This document shows, one piece after another, positions 56,120-64,000 of a stretch of DNA of 64,000 nucleotides. The stretch comes from a bacterium (GTDB lineage Bacteria; Planctomycetota; Planctomycetia; Pirellulales; Pirellulaceae). A program made the translations under genes and the position numbers. Under the pieces are notes generated by a model. The model saw only the letters and a list, made by a program, of their open reading frames with translations, had not been told where the DNA came from and searched no databases. The stretch covers positions 1-64,000 of the forward strand of contig JAUIGN010000012.1 in the NCBI GenBank assembly GCA_030430075.1, read 5' to 3'. Each line of letters begins with the position of its first letter. Positions within the stretch are counted from its first letter, which is position 1.

Positions 56120-57493
56120 TCAGGCAATTGCGATGCGGCTCAGCTCGCGCCACAGATACGAGCTTGCACGAATGCCCCGGTGGAAGTCGACGAGGCTGAA
56201 TTTCTCGTTTGGACTGTGGGTGTTGTCATTGTTCAGTCCCCAGCCCAATAACAGCACGTCGGCATCCAGGGAATTGGCGAAATGGGTGACGATCGGGATC
56301 GACCCGCCTTCGCGAATAAAGACCGGGGCATAACCGAACCCTCTTTCGATGGCCCGCGTTGCCGCGCCGACGTAAGGGCTCTCCAGGGGGACCAGGAATC
56401 CGGGGGCCCCGTGATGGCTGACCAGTTCCATGGTGATGCCCGGCGGGCAGGCTGCATGAAGCATTTCGCGGAGTGCATCGTCAAGCTGTTTGGGGTCCTG
56501 GTTGGGAACCAGACGAAAGCTGAATTTGGCATGTGCCCGGCTGGGCAGGACCGTCTTCGCGCCTTCCCCCTGGTAACCGCCCCAGACACCGTTGATGTCA
56601 AACGTGGGACGGGCCCACCGGCGTTCCAGCGTGCTGTAGCTCTTTTCGCCGGAAAGTGCCTGGACGCCCAGTTGCGTGCGGAAGCGTGATTCGTCGAACG
56701 GCAGAGCGGCGAACTGTTGCCGCTCGCTATCGGTCAGCGGGACCACATTGTCGTAAAATCCGGGGACCTGGATCCGGCCATCGTCATCGATCAAAGAAGC
56801 CAGCATGTTGGCGAGCGCATTGAGCGGGTTGGTTACGGCACCTCCAAAGGTGCCCGAGTGCAGGTCCTGTTTGGGACCATGCAGATGGAGCTCGTAGTAG
56901 GCGATCCCCCGCAGACCGTACGTGATGGCCGGCTGGCCGGGACCGAACTGGGAAGTGTCGCTGACCACCACCACGTCGCAAGCGAGTCGTCCCCGGTCGG
57001 CTTCGAGCAGCTTCAGCAGGTTGCCGCTTCCGACCTCCTCTTCGCCTTCGATGACGAACTTGATCTGCAGCGGGAGCCCGCCATTGGCCTTCAGCCATGC
57101 CTCCACGCTTTTCACATGGGTCAGCATCTGCCCTTTGTCGTCGGAGGCGCCGCGCGCGTAGAGATTGCCGTCCCGCCGCGTTGGCTCGAAGGGAGGCGAG
57201 ATCCACTCGTCCAGCGGGTCCGGAGGCTGAACGTCGTAGTGGCCATAAACCAACGCCACTGGGGCACCTTCGACCGCTGGCGACTGCGCACACACGATCG
57301 GGTGGCCGTCCGTCTCGACCAATTCGACAGAGAGCCCCAAATCGGAAAACTGCCGGACCATCCAGTCCGCTGCGCGGCGGACATCGCCCGTGTGCTGGCT
57401 ATCCGCACTGACGCTCGGAATCCGCAAAAGTTCGCACAAGTCCTCCTCGAACTGGGCGTGTTGCGCTTCCAAATACTCTTCCAGCTTCGGCAT
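56120..57493 (-). CDS. M20-family dipeptidase (metallopeptidase)
   Basis: A 457-residue cytosolic di-zinc peptidase. Zinc ligands lie in VYGHYDVQPPDP, YARGASDDKGQM (Asp), EGEEEVGSGNL (catalytic Glu and ligand), VVVSDTSQFG, and the C-terminal histidine in PIVTHFANSLDADVLLLGWG. A dimerisation domain occurs between. The pattern is that of the PM20D/CNDP-like dipeptidases. ATG 57493 has GAAAGGAG five bases upstream. It lies upstream of serS on the same strand (54 bp apart), so the two may be co-transcribed. It diverges from clpS. Confidence 0.93.
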   Translation of the reverse strand: MPKLEEYLEAQHAQFEEDLCELLRIPSVSADSQHTGDVRRAADWMVRQFSDLGLSVELVETDGHPIVCAQSPAVEGAPVALVYGHYDVQPPDPLDEWISPPFEPTRRDGNLYARGASDDKGQMLTHVKSVEAWLKANGGLPLQIKFVIEGEEEVGSGNLLKLLEADRGRLACDVVVVSDTSQFGPGQPAITYGLRGIAYYELHLHGPKQDLHSGTFGGAVTNPLNALANMLASLIDDDGRIQVPGFYDNVVPLTDSERQQFAALPFDESRFRTQLGVQALSGEKSYSTLERRWARPTFDINGVWGGYQGEGAKTVLPSRAHAKFSFRLVPNQDPKQLDDALREMLHAACPPGITMELVSHHGAPGFLVPLESPYVGAATRAIERGFGYAPVFIREGGSIPIVTHFANSLDADVLLLGWGLNNDNTHSPNEKFSLVDFHRGIRASSYLWRELSRIAIA

Positions 57494-57627
57494 GTTTCTC
57501 CTTTCAACTTTGGCAAGCGATACAATATAATGACCCGGGTCGAAAGCGACCATTCCCGGTCGCCTGTTTGCACCGCAATGCAGCCTGGATGGCGGTGCTC
57601 AACGTCCACCTACCAAATGGTCGATTC

Positions 57628-57972
57628 ATGAAAGCAGCGACGGCCGAGCCGGAGATCACTACCAGCCAGGAAGAGCAAGCGGATGGCCGCCAGAAGCCCA
57701 AACGCCAGCCGCGGTACAACGTTGTCTTGTGGGACGATGACGATCATTCCTATGAATATGTGATCCGCATGCTCAAGGAGTTGTTCGGGTTTCCAGTCGA
57801 AAAAGGCTTAGAGCTTGCTCGCGAAGTGGATCACAGCGGCAAAGTCATCTGCCTGACCACGACGCTCGAGCACGCCGAACTGAAGAGAGATCAGATTCAC
57901 GCCTACGGAAAAGATCAGTTGATCGCCAAGTGCAAAGGTTCGATGTCCTCCACGATCCAGCCCGTCGTGTAG
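57628..57972 (+). CDS. clpS: ATP-dependent Clp protease adaptor ClpS
   Basis: A 114-residue N-end-rule adaptor. A ~35-residue flexible tail (rich in Glu/Gln/Lys) precedes the core: YNVVLWDDDDHSYEYVIRML with the Asn/Asp-Asp-binding-pocket residues, FGFPVEKGLELAREVDHSGK, and LEHAELKRDQIHAYGKD. In ClpS the N-degron pocket has a His after xxxxHTxEyV; here the site reads DDDHSYEYV. It presents substrates with bulky N-termini to ClpAP. clpA is not adjacent. ATG 57628 is supported by family length; its ribosome-binding site is weak. Confidence 0.94.
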   Translation: MKAATAEPEITTSQEEQADGRQKPKRQPRYNVVLWDDDDHSYEYVIRMLKELFGFPVEKGLELAREVDHSGKVICLTTTLEHAELKRDQIHAYGKDQLIAKCKGSMSSTIQPVV

Positions 57973-58281
57973 GTTGAATCCGCCGCGTCGAAACAAGGCT
58001 CCGGTGGTTGCGAGCCGCCCGAGCGGATCCATGTCGTGACGGTCTTGGCTCGGCGGCAGAATATGCCTGCCGATCGGCGTGCAACAGCGCACGGTTTCCA
58101 GGCAAGAAGCAACTTCCGGGCAAGAAGCAACGGCCGGATCGTCCTTGTCCTCGACGCCCAATTGGGGTATCACCAACCCCGCCCGCGGCCGACCTGATAC
58201 GATCGGGGCTGTCGGCGGATGACACGCAACCGCCCTCCCGATTTCACTTCGCTTACGTTCATTTGGACGAGTTTCCCGCGC
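57973..58281. other. Intergenic region with 18-bp tandem repeat
   Basis: 309 bp between clpS and mtaB, holding the tandem repeat at 58101-58136 and the inverted pair CAATTGGGGT/ACCAACCCC-like near 58160. No gene is seen; the mtaB frame is open from 58219 but the family start is at 58282. Confidence 0.5.
58101..58136. repeat. 18-bp tandem repeat, 2 copies
   Basis: GGCAAGAAGCAACTTCCG at 58101-58118 and a near-identical copy at 58119-58136. Confidence 0.9.
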
Positions 58282-59571
58282 ATGGCTGCTACCCTGAAGA
58301 CCGTTACGCTGGGCTGCAAGGTCAATCAATACGAGACTGAATTCGTCCGCGAAGGACTGGTCAGTATCGGCTACCGGGATGCGGGCCCCGACGAACAAGC
58401 CGACCTGTGTATCGTGAATACGTGCACGGTCACCCAGGAAGGGGATTCGAAGAGCCGGCGAGTGATCCGTCGCCTGGCCCGCGACAACCCGCATTCACGC
58501 ATTGTGGTGATGGGCTGCTACGCAACTCGGGCGCCCGATGAAGTCGCCCATTTGCCGCAGGTCGCCGAGGTGGTCACCGACAAACGGGAGCTGCCGGACC
58601 TGCTCGGTCGTTTTGGGGTCGTCGATATTCCCAGCGGGATCTCAGGATTCGGAAATCGACACCGGGCTTACGTCAAGGTCCAGGATGGCTGCTTGCTCCG
58701 GTGCAGTTACTGCATCATTCCCCAGGTCCGGCCGCAGATGGCGAGCCGCCCGATGCCGCCGATTCTGGATGAGGTCCGTCGCCTGCATCGGAACGGTTAC
58801 CGGGAAATCGTCCTGACAGGGGTCCACCTGGGGCATTACGGGGTGGATTGGAACGCCAACAAGCCGAAGCACGAGTGGACTCGGCTGGCCAACCTGGTCG
58901 AAGAGATCGTCAAGCTGGACGGGGACTTTCGAATTCGGCTTTCCAGCATTGAAGCCACCGAAGTAACGCGGGAACTGTTAAGGGTGATGCGCGATCACCG
59001 CGACCGCATCTGCCCGCACTTGCATATCTGCTTGCAGAGCGGTTCTGACCGGATACTGCGACGGATGCGGCGCCGCTGGGGGGCCAGGATGTTCGTTGAC
59101 CGCTGCGGCATGGTGGCCGATGCACTCGATCGACCGGCCCTCACGACCGACATCATCGTGGGCTTCCCAGGCGAGACGGAGGCGGATTTCGAAGCAAGTT
59201 GCCAGGTTGCTCGCGAAGTCGGTTTTTCCAAGGTCCACGTGTTCCCGTTCAGCGGCCGACGTGGCACGCCGGCCGCTGACTTTGCCGACCAGCTTCCCAA
59301 GCCCGTCAAGTCGGCCCGGGCGAACCACCTCATCCAGTTGGAAGCGGGACTCCGCCGGCGCTACTTCCAACAGTTGGCCGGGATGCCACTCCGGGTGCTG
59401 GTCGAGGGCGTTGACCCGGACTCCCCGGCGCACCTGATCGGCACCTCCTGCCGCTACGCACCGGTCGTGTTCCGTAGCTCGGAGGACGTCGAGGGCACGC
59501 TGGTCGATGTCACGGCGGGCCAGCCGTCCGGCGATCGCTTGACCGCGACCGTCGGACACTTGACGACGTAG
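58282..59571 (+). CDS. mtaB: tRNA t6A37 methylthiotransferase MtaB-like (radical SAM)
   Basis: A 429-residue iron-sulfur enzyme converting t6A37 to ms2t6A37 in tRNA. The N-terminal UPF0004 domain carries TLGCKVNQYETE, VNTCTVT and VVMGCYA (three cysteines for the auxiliary cluster). The radical SAM motif is C-L-L-R-C-S-Y-C in VQDGCLLRCSYCIIP. Later come LTGVHLGHYG, HICLQSGSDRILRRMRR, TTDIIVGFPGETEADFE and HVFPFSGRRGTPA. The TLGCKVNQYE motif marks the MtaB rather than MiaB branch. A TRAM-like C-terminus is present. ATG 58282 fits the family. Confidence 0.93.
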   Translation: MAATLKTVTLGCKVNQYETEFVREGLVSIGYRDAGPDEQADLCIVNTCTVTQEGDSKSRRVIRRLARDNPHSRIVVMGCYATRAPDEVAHLPQVAEVVTDKRELPDLLGRFGVVDIPSGISGFGNRHRAYVKVQDGCLLRCSYCIIPQVRPQMASRPMPPILDEVRRLHRNGYREIVLTGVHLGHYGVDWNANKPKHEWTRLANLVEEIVKLDGDFRIRLSSIEATEVTRELLRVMRDHRDRICPHLHICLQSGSDRILRRMRRRWGARMFVDRCGMVADALDRPALTTDIIVGFPGETEADFEASCQVAREVGFSKVHVFPFSGRRGTPAADFADQLPKPVKSARANHLIQLEAGLRRRYFQQLAGMPLRVLVEGVDPDSPAHLIGTSCRYAPVVFRSSEDVEGTLVDVTAGQPSGDRLTATVGHLTT

Positions 59572-59672
59572 TCGACTGGGCCGCGTGCCACCACGTCCAA
59601 CGCCACGACGCCGCCACGAACGATGCCGGGTTGATCTTGACCTTTACGGTCCGCGGACGTACCTTCCGCCGC

Positions 59673-60872
59673 ATGAATCAACCACCCTTCGTTCATCGTG
59701 CGCTGCAGCGGATGCGGCAGGTCAGGTTGTGGCGAACGCGGTCCGCAACCAGGAACCGTCTTCGCCTCGCGACCAACGGCAGGCCGGTGATCGATCGTGC
59801 TTGCACAGCCATGGTTCTGCTGATTGTGCTGGCGGCGACGGACGCATTCACGCAACCGCCCCGGAATCGGTTGGTGGAGACGCGACTGACATCCGCCGAA
59901 CGGGTCCTCCTGTTGCGCAATGGTCAGGTGCTGGAAGGCAACATTACGCGGACCGGTGATTACTACCTGGTGACGCGCGGGACGCGCAGTGAAGTCCGCC
60001 TGCCCGCCGCATCCGTGGAAGTGGTTTGCGACAGCCTGGAAGTGCTCTACCAATACCGGCTGGCGGGGCTGGTGCCCGGGAATCGTTCTGGACACTTGGA
60101 GTTGGCGCGCTGGTGTGTTCAGCACGACCTGACGGCACGGGCCGCCGATCAAGTGCTGGCCGCCTTCGCCTTGGATTCCCGTCCAGAGGGGATTGGCGTC
60201 ATCGAGCAACAACTGCGAGCAGCCGAGTCGTCGCCCGAGCCTTCACGACAGGTCGCGCCGAGCGCGTCCGGAGCTCCCACGTTGCACGACATCGAAGCGA
60301 AGATCGCCGCGCTGCCGGCGGGTGCCGTGCAGGAGTTCGCCACTTCCGTGCAGCCGTTGTTGCTCAACCGTTGTGCCACCAGCGGATGCCATGGTCTCAC
60401 CAGAGACTCGGAATTCCAGCTCCTGCGACCCGGTTTGAGGCAGACACTGTCCCGCCGCATGACCCACCGCAATCTATTTGCCGCGCTGGCATACGTCGAT
60501 CACGAGGCTCCCGCCCAGTCACGGTTGCTGACCGTACCCAGCCAGCCCCATGCCGGACGAGGTGTGGTCTTCGCCGAAACGGAACAAGATCAGCGGCAGA
60601 CGCTGGCGAACTGGTTAAGTCGCCTCGCGGATCAACCCGTGGCGGACCTTCCCACATCGGTCGCCAAGCCGCCGGCTGTGCTGCTGCAAACGCGTGCCGA
60701 ATCCATCGAAGCACTGAAACGCAGTTTCTCGAAACTGGCCACCGAAGCCGCACCCGAAGCCGGCAGCGAGGGGAACCAGCGGCGAAGAGACGACAACTAC
60801 GTGCCTCGCGATCCGTTTGACCCGGAGGTCTTCAACCGGCGATTCCACGGGCCGACCGACGAATCCGAGTAG
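59673..60872 (+). CDS. Secreted planctomycete protein with a single haem-type cysteine motif
   Basis: A 399-residue protein. A basic N-terminus is followed by a hydrophobic helix (about 48-60, AMVLLIVLAATDAFT). Then comes a segment LLLRNGQVLEGNITRTGDYY that I associate with a small SH3-like planctomycete domain. A cysteine-containing motif (LLLNRCATSGCHGL, C-x4-CH) suggests a cytochrome-like or remnant haem site. The C-terminus is Arg/Asp/Glu-rich and ends in RFHGPTDESE. No family with known function is recognised. The 3' end overlaps the convergent gene by 41 bp. Confidence 0.7.
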   Translation: MNQPPFVHRALQRMRQVRLWRTRSATRNRLRLATNGRPVIDRACTAMVLLIVLAATDAFTQPPRNRLVETRLTSAERVLLLRNGQVLEGNITRTGDYYLVTRGTRSEVRLPAASVEVVCDSLEVLYQYRLAGLVPGNRSGHLELARWCVQHDLTARAADQVLAAFALDSRPEGIGVIEQQLRAAESSPEPSRQVAPSASGAPTLHDIEAKIAALPAGAVQEFATSVQPLLLNRCATSGCHGLTRDSEFQLLRPGLRQTLSRRMTHRNLFAALAYVDHEAPAQSRLLTVPSQPHAGRGVVFAETEQDQRQTLANWLSRLADQPVADLPTSVAKPPAVLLQTRAESIEALKRSFSKLATEAAPEAGSEGNQRRRDDNYVPRDPFDPEVFNRRFHGPTDESE

Positions 60873-62136
60873 CCGGTCGCAGCATGCGGCCAGGCAGCGT
60901 CAGCCCAGCCATGTGCGGGGCGCGCGGCCCTTGCTGGGGCAGCGTGATGTCGGCGTTTCGTACTTTGTCTTCGGAAACTGCGGCTGCCGAATCCGCGTCT
61001 TGGGAAACTGTGGCTTCCGCAGCCGATGCGTCTGTTTCGGCCGCCGCCTTGGACCCTGAGTCATCTGCAGTCAACGCGCCGCGGACCGCCTTGTGAAGCG
61101 TCTCCGCCGCCACGCGTTTGGGCAAGTGGGCGACAAATGTCGTGTTCCAGCGTGCTTCGTCCAATTCCCGCCCTTCGTCGCTCAGCGCGACCAGGGGAAG
61201 GTTGGCAAGTTGATTCAACCGACCGCATTCAACCGGACCGCCGCTCGCCTCAATGCGGGGCAGATCCCAGACGACCAGGTCGAACTGTACACTGCTGGCC
61301 TGCCGTACCGCATCTAACAGATCGCGTGCGCCGTGAACTCGCGCGCCACTCCGCCGGAGAACCATCTGGGTCAAGTCACGTAGCGTTTCCGAGGCGCTGA
61401 TGACCAGGATCCGGTTCGGGCCCACGACGTTGGTTGCTGAGTTGGTTGCTGATTGCTCGAGCGGAGCTTCGGTTGGAGCGACGGCCGGCTTGGACGGGTT
61501 CGATCGCAAGCAATTTGCCGGGCGTCTGTCGCCCGCCATCTGACGAACACCGCGGCTCGATCGGTGACGTTGCGGCAGGGAGTTCTTCATCATTCGCGAG
61601 GCAAGAGCGGCGCCGGCCAAACCGGCACCCCAGGCAAAGAGAGCCAGTAGTCCGGCGGTCGTTGCGAGCAGGAGGGCCTCAGCAGACACAGCCCCCGCGT
61701 CGGACCGCAGGTAGACATAACCCACGTGCTGACCACTCGACATGACCGGCTGAAGGACTTCCAGCCGGCCGGTTAATTGGAATGGCATGGGGTGGCCCAG
61801 CAAGTGGCCTGGAAACCGCGTGTCCGGCAGGACTCCGTGGTAGGTCAGCAACGACTGATCGAGACCAAACAGTCCCACGGCTGCAATCAGCCGTCCATTG
61901 GCGACTTCCGCCGGCAGCCTCGAATCCGCCTTGTCCGGGGCGCATTCGAGTTGGTCTGCAACGCAAACGCCCAGTAGCCTGGCTTCCTTTTCCAGCAACT
62001 CGCCCGACTGTCTCCTGGACTGGATGAAGGAGAGCGCGGCCACCGACAGGCAGGTCAGACCGACGGCAATGCCGATCACCGTGGGGGGCGGGAGGTGCCT
62101 TAGCGCGCGAACAGAGAGCGATGAAGAGTATTGCAT
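60832..62136 (-). CDS. Membrane sensor-like protein with degenerate receiver domain
   Basis: About 434 residues. Two membrane helices (about 19-35, VIGIAVGLTCLSVAALSF, and about 151-172, LLLATTAGLLALFAWGAG) enclose an extracytoplasmic domain of ~110 residues with a CHASE8-like look (LLEKEARLLGVCVADQLECA; GQHVGYVYLRSDAG). The cytoplasmic part holds a receiver-like fold: NRILVISASETLRDLTQMVL, FDLVVWDLPRIEA (Asp kept), LPLVALSDEG and AHLPKRVAAE (Lys kept). The N-terminal acidic pair is replaced by Ser-Ala-Ser-Glu, so metal binding is doubtful. There is no kinase, HAMP or HPt domain. Function unknown; perhaps a signal-modulating membrane protein. Confidence 0.7.
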   Translation of the reverse strand: MQYSSSLSVRALRHLPPPTVIGIAVGLTCLSVAALSFIQSRRQSGELLEKEARLLGVCVADQLECAPDKADSRLPAEVANGRLIAAVGLFGLDQSLLTYHGVLPDTRFPGHLLGHPMPFQLTGRLEVLQPVMSSGQHVGYVYLRSDAGAVSAEALLLATTAGLLALFAWGAGLAGAALASRMMKNSLPQRHRSSRGVRQMAGDRRPANCLRSNPSKPAVAPTEAPLEQSATNSATNVVGPNRILVISASETLRDLTQMVLRRSGARVHGARDLLDAVRQASSVQFDLVVWDLPRIEASGGPVECGRLNQLANLPLVALSDEGRELDEARWNTTFVAHLPKRVAAETLHKAVRGALTADDSGSKAAAETDASAAEATVSQDADSAAAVSEDKVRNADITLPQQGPRAPHMAGLTLPGRMLRPATRIRRSARGIAG

Positions 62137-62381
62137 CGGGCAAGCTCGAGACTGGCGGGGGGCTGGTGGGTGGGGACGCTGTCTGCAATGCGCGGCTGCT
62201 CGCTGGGTACAGCGCACAACGGGACACAGGCGGCTATCCGAAATGTGGCTCAGCAAAATCCGCTACAGGTCAAGATTCGAACTGCCAGATCAAGAGAAGG
62301 GGCGGTTCGCGGCCGGGTTGCGCCGAATCTGTCGGTTGTGCGTCCGCAGGCGAGTCACACGGACGGATGGAGCGACACACG

Positions 62382-63020
62382 TCACAAGCGGTCCCAACTT
62401 GCCGGGTTCCGCAGATTGACCCAGGTGATGAGAGGAAGGTCGAGTGCGAGGGGTGGGAAATGGCGGTCGACCAGCCCCTGCTCGGCGGCCAACGACCAAT
62501 CCGACGAGGCCGGGCCGTCGGTCGACTTGAAGAGCACGACCTCACTGGCCGCCAGGACGTACGCCAGTCGCCCGGCGATCGAATCACTGGTCGACGACCA
62601 GTCACGGCGAATCCGGATTCCCGGCTGGCGACCTTCCCGATCGGCCAACCACTGGTAGACGTCAAATACCCTGACCTGTGGGGTCTCGGCCTCACGCAGC
62701 GACTGAAGTTCCTGCCAGGTGGCGACTGGAGCCGGCAGTTGCAGGCGCCGCGCGAGCAGGATCGCCGTGCAACTCATCGCTCGAATGCTCATCCAATGCG
62801 ACGTCACCGCATCAAGGGCCAGCCGCCGATCGAGACGTCGGATTTCGTCAACCAGTTTGCCGCCTCCGGCGACCAGGATGTCGTGCGGGCGATCGTCGGT
62901 GGCGCCGGAAGCGGCGGGCGCCCGCTGATCCTGGCTCAGCCATTCATCCAGCCAGCGGGCCAACGCCGCCTCGTCCAGCAGGCTGCCACCGACTTTCAGC
63001 ACGCGGACCCGGCGCCCCAT
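62382..63020 (-). CDS. Amino-acid-kinase-family protein, MfnE-like (methanofuran pathway)
   Basis: A 212-residue kinase-fold protein with VLKVGGSLLDE at the N-terminus (phosphate-binding), the mid-protein ILVAGGGKLVDEIRRLDRRL and SHWMSIRAMSCTAILLARRL, and a C-terminal ATP-site segment VLFKSTDGPASSDWSL. The [GGGxxVDxxR...HWMAIxAM] pattern is that of MfnE, which phosphorylates aminomethyl-furanmethyl-phosphate in methanofuran synthesis, and of its bacterial relatives in C1 clusters. Its ATG overlaps the stop of the mfnF-like gene by one base (TGATG). With that neighbour this assignment is fairly secure; the exact bacterial cofactor is not proven. Confidence 0.75.
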   Translation of the reverse strand: MGRRVRVLKVGGSLLDEAALARWLDEWLSQDQRAPAASGATDDRPHDILVAGGGKLVDEIRRLDRRLALDAVTSHWMSIRAMSCTAILLARRLQLPAPVATWQELQSLREAETPQVRVFDVYQWLADREGRQPGIRIRRDWSSTSDSIAGRLAYVLAASEVVLFKSTDGPASSDWSLAAEQGLVDRHFPPLALDLPLITWVNLRNPASWDRL

Positions 63021-64000
63021 CACAAGGCCGCTTCTGACGCGAGTGCGGCGACGGCGTGTGCCGGTGCACAACGGGAGACCGGCTCACCCAATTTCATCTT
63101 CAGCGACACCAGTTCGCCCCCCACCCCGGCCGCGGCGAGTGCGCGCCGGGCGAGGAATTCGCCTTCGCCTGAGACGACCACCGCGGCGGGCGGCGAACGC
63201 ATCGCGCGTCGGACCGCATCGATTCCGGCAGCGACCAGCGCCGTCTGCGCGGCGGCCACCTGGTCGGCCATTGCAAGCGCGTCTTGTATGGTGACGTCGG
63301 CAGGGTCCGCGCAAACCATCCGCCCGATCCGGCCGCGTGCGGCGTCTTGGGTTGCCGGCCGGCCATCTGCCGTATCACAATCCGCCGGCTGTTCGCGAAG
63401 GTCACCGGTCAGCAGGTAAACGTCCCGGGACGTCGCAAACCACTCGCAGGCGACCGGGCAGAGGGCGCCCCGCCAGGGGAGCCGATCCACGAGTCCGCAG
63501 ATCGGGGTGCGAAGGACCCCGGTATAGACCAGCTCGCGCCGTATCAGCCGTGCGGTGTCCGTACCGGCGGCTTGCACCTGGCCATCCGCATCGATGGGAA
63601 TGACGTCGCAGGTTGTCGAACCGATATCGACCATCAGCGCTGGTTGTTGGCCCGCATAGCGGCGGGCAAAGCGAGCGACAGCATGCCAGTTGGCGGCGGC
63701 GACCTGTTGGACTCGCGCCCGCGCGTCTGCGGACGAATGAAACGCGCCATTGGTCGAGTAGACGAGGACCGGTCGACCCGCGGCGGCGGTGTCGACGGCG
63801 TCAAGGATCCGCACGACACCAGCGGACTTGCTGGCAAAGCAGTCGGCCAACTCACCCGTCATCGTCACGGCCAGGCCGTTGCATTCCGGCGCATCGCTCA
63901 AGAGGAGTGTCAGCTCGGCTGCCAGATCATCGGGACGCTGCCAGAGGGCAAACGGCCGGCAGGTCGCATATCCCTGACCGTCGGCGACCTTGATGTTCGC
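63020..64000 (-). CDS. H4MPT-linked C1-transfer protein, MfnF-like (hydantoinase/oxoprolinase family), partial
   Basis: 327 codons of a longer gene whose start lies beyond the right edge. The visible protein includes ANIKVADGQGYATCRPFALW, the family segment LAVTMTGELADCFASKSAGV, VLVYSTNGAF, a phosphate/ATP loop VDIGSTTCDVIPID, and CGLVDRLPW. These match the probable H4MPT-linked C1 transfer pathway proteins related to MfnF (4-furanmethanol-phosphate/tyramine condensation). The stop overlaps the mfnE-like start. The 5' end, promoter and any further C1 genes (fhc, mch, mtd) are outside the window. Confidence 0.78.
   Translation of the reverse strand, partial: ANIKVADGQGYATCRPFALWQRPDDLAAELTLLLSDAPECNGLAVTMTGELADCFASKSAGVVRILDAVDTAAAGRPVLVYSTNGAFHSSADARARVQQVAAANWHAVARFARRYAGQQPALMVDIGSTTCDVIPIDADGQVQAAGTDTARLIRRELVYTGVLRTPICGLVDRLPWRGALCPVACEWFATSRDVYLLTGDLREQPADCDTADGRPATQDAARGRIGRMVCADPADVTIQDALAMADQVAAAQTALVAAGIDAVRRAMRSPPAAVVVSGEGEFLARRALAAAGVGGELVSLKMKLGEPVSRCAPAHAVAALASEAAL

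Overview
The window looks like about 64 kb of chromosome from a planctomycete, most like the Pirellulales. The signs are high GC, two large Ser/Thr kinases with extracytoplasmic repeat domains, two secreted formylglycine sulfatases around a cytochrome-like DUF1549/DUF1553 protein paired with a DUF1501 protein, a membrane-embedded MutS relative, and homologues of the methanofuran genes mfnE/mfnF that fit the tetrahydromethanopterin C1 pathway of this phylum. No rRNA, tRNA or CRISPR array was found.

Layout. 1-2.6 kb is a scar region: the end of an IS66 element running off the left edge, a small excisionase-like DNA-binding protein, and broken gene remnants. 2.5-9.5 kb (minus strand) holds a secreted serine hydrolase fused to a glutamine-amidotransferase-like domain, a GT4 glycosyltransferase and a zinc-finger/kinase/beta-helix protein. 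10-19 kb is a sulfatase / PSD1 / DUF1501 / sulfatase cluster, probably for sulfated polysaccharide use. 19-30 kb has a second kinase, nadC, a ComEA-like HhH protein, uvrB, a small gene with its own terminator and an ABC-F ATPase. 30-38 kb has an ECF sigma factor with a membrane partner, a small secreted protein, and isoprenoid genes ispG and dxr flanking a HAD phosphatase and the site-2 protease rseP. 38-44.3 kb has ftsH facing the sdhCAB operon. 44.6-57.5 kb carries a lone receiver protein, an FAD oxidoreductase, a zinc-ribbon protein, tex, membrane MutS, an enolase-superfamily enzyme, a VOC protein, serS and an M20 dipeptidase. 57.6-64 kb has clpS, mtaB, a haem-motif secreted protein, a sensor with a degenerate receiver, and the mfnE/mfnF-like pair.

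The most unusual signal is between the genes. Many gaps contain short perfect or near-perfect tandem repeats (14-31 bp period, 2-4 copies), mostly different at each locus. Some sit beside elements shared between loci: an exact 52-bp inverted pair (22.0 and 26.7 kb), a ~104-bp direct pair (5.2 and 26.5 kb) and a hairpin element containing GGGCGTTAGCCC (two copies at 17.3 kb, one diverged copy at 22.5 kb). In two cases (ftsH, sdhB) the tandem unit includes the gene's own stop codon, and in one it lies inside a coding region (glycosyltransferase N-terminus).

Coordinates were read by hand. Start codons were chosen from ribosome-binding sites, signal peptides and family length, and alternatives are noted. 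Family assignments rest on recognised motifs, not on database searches.
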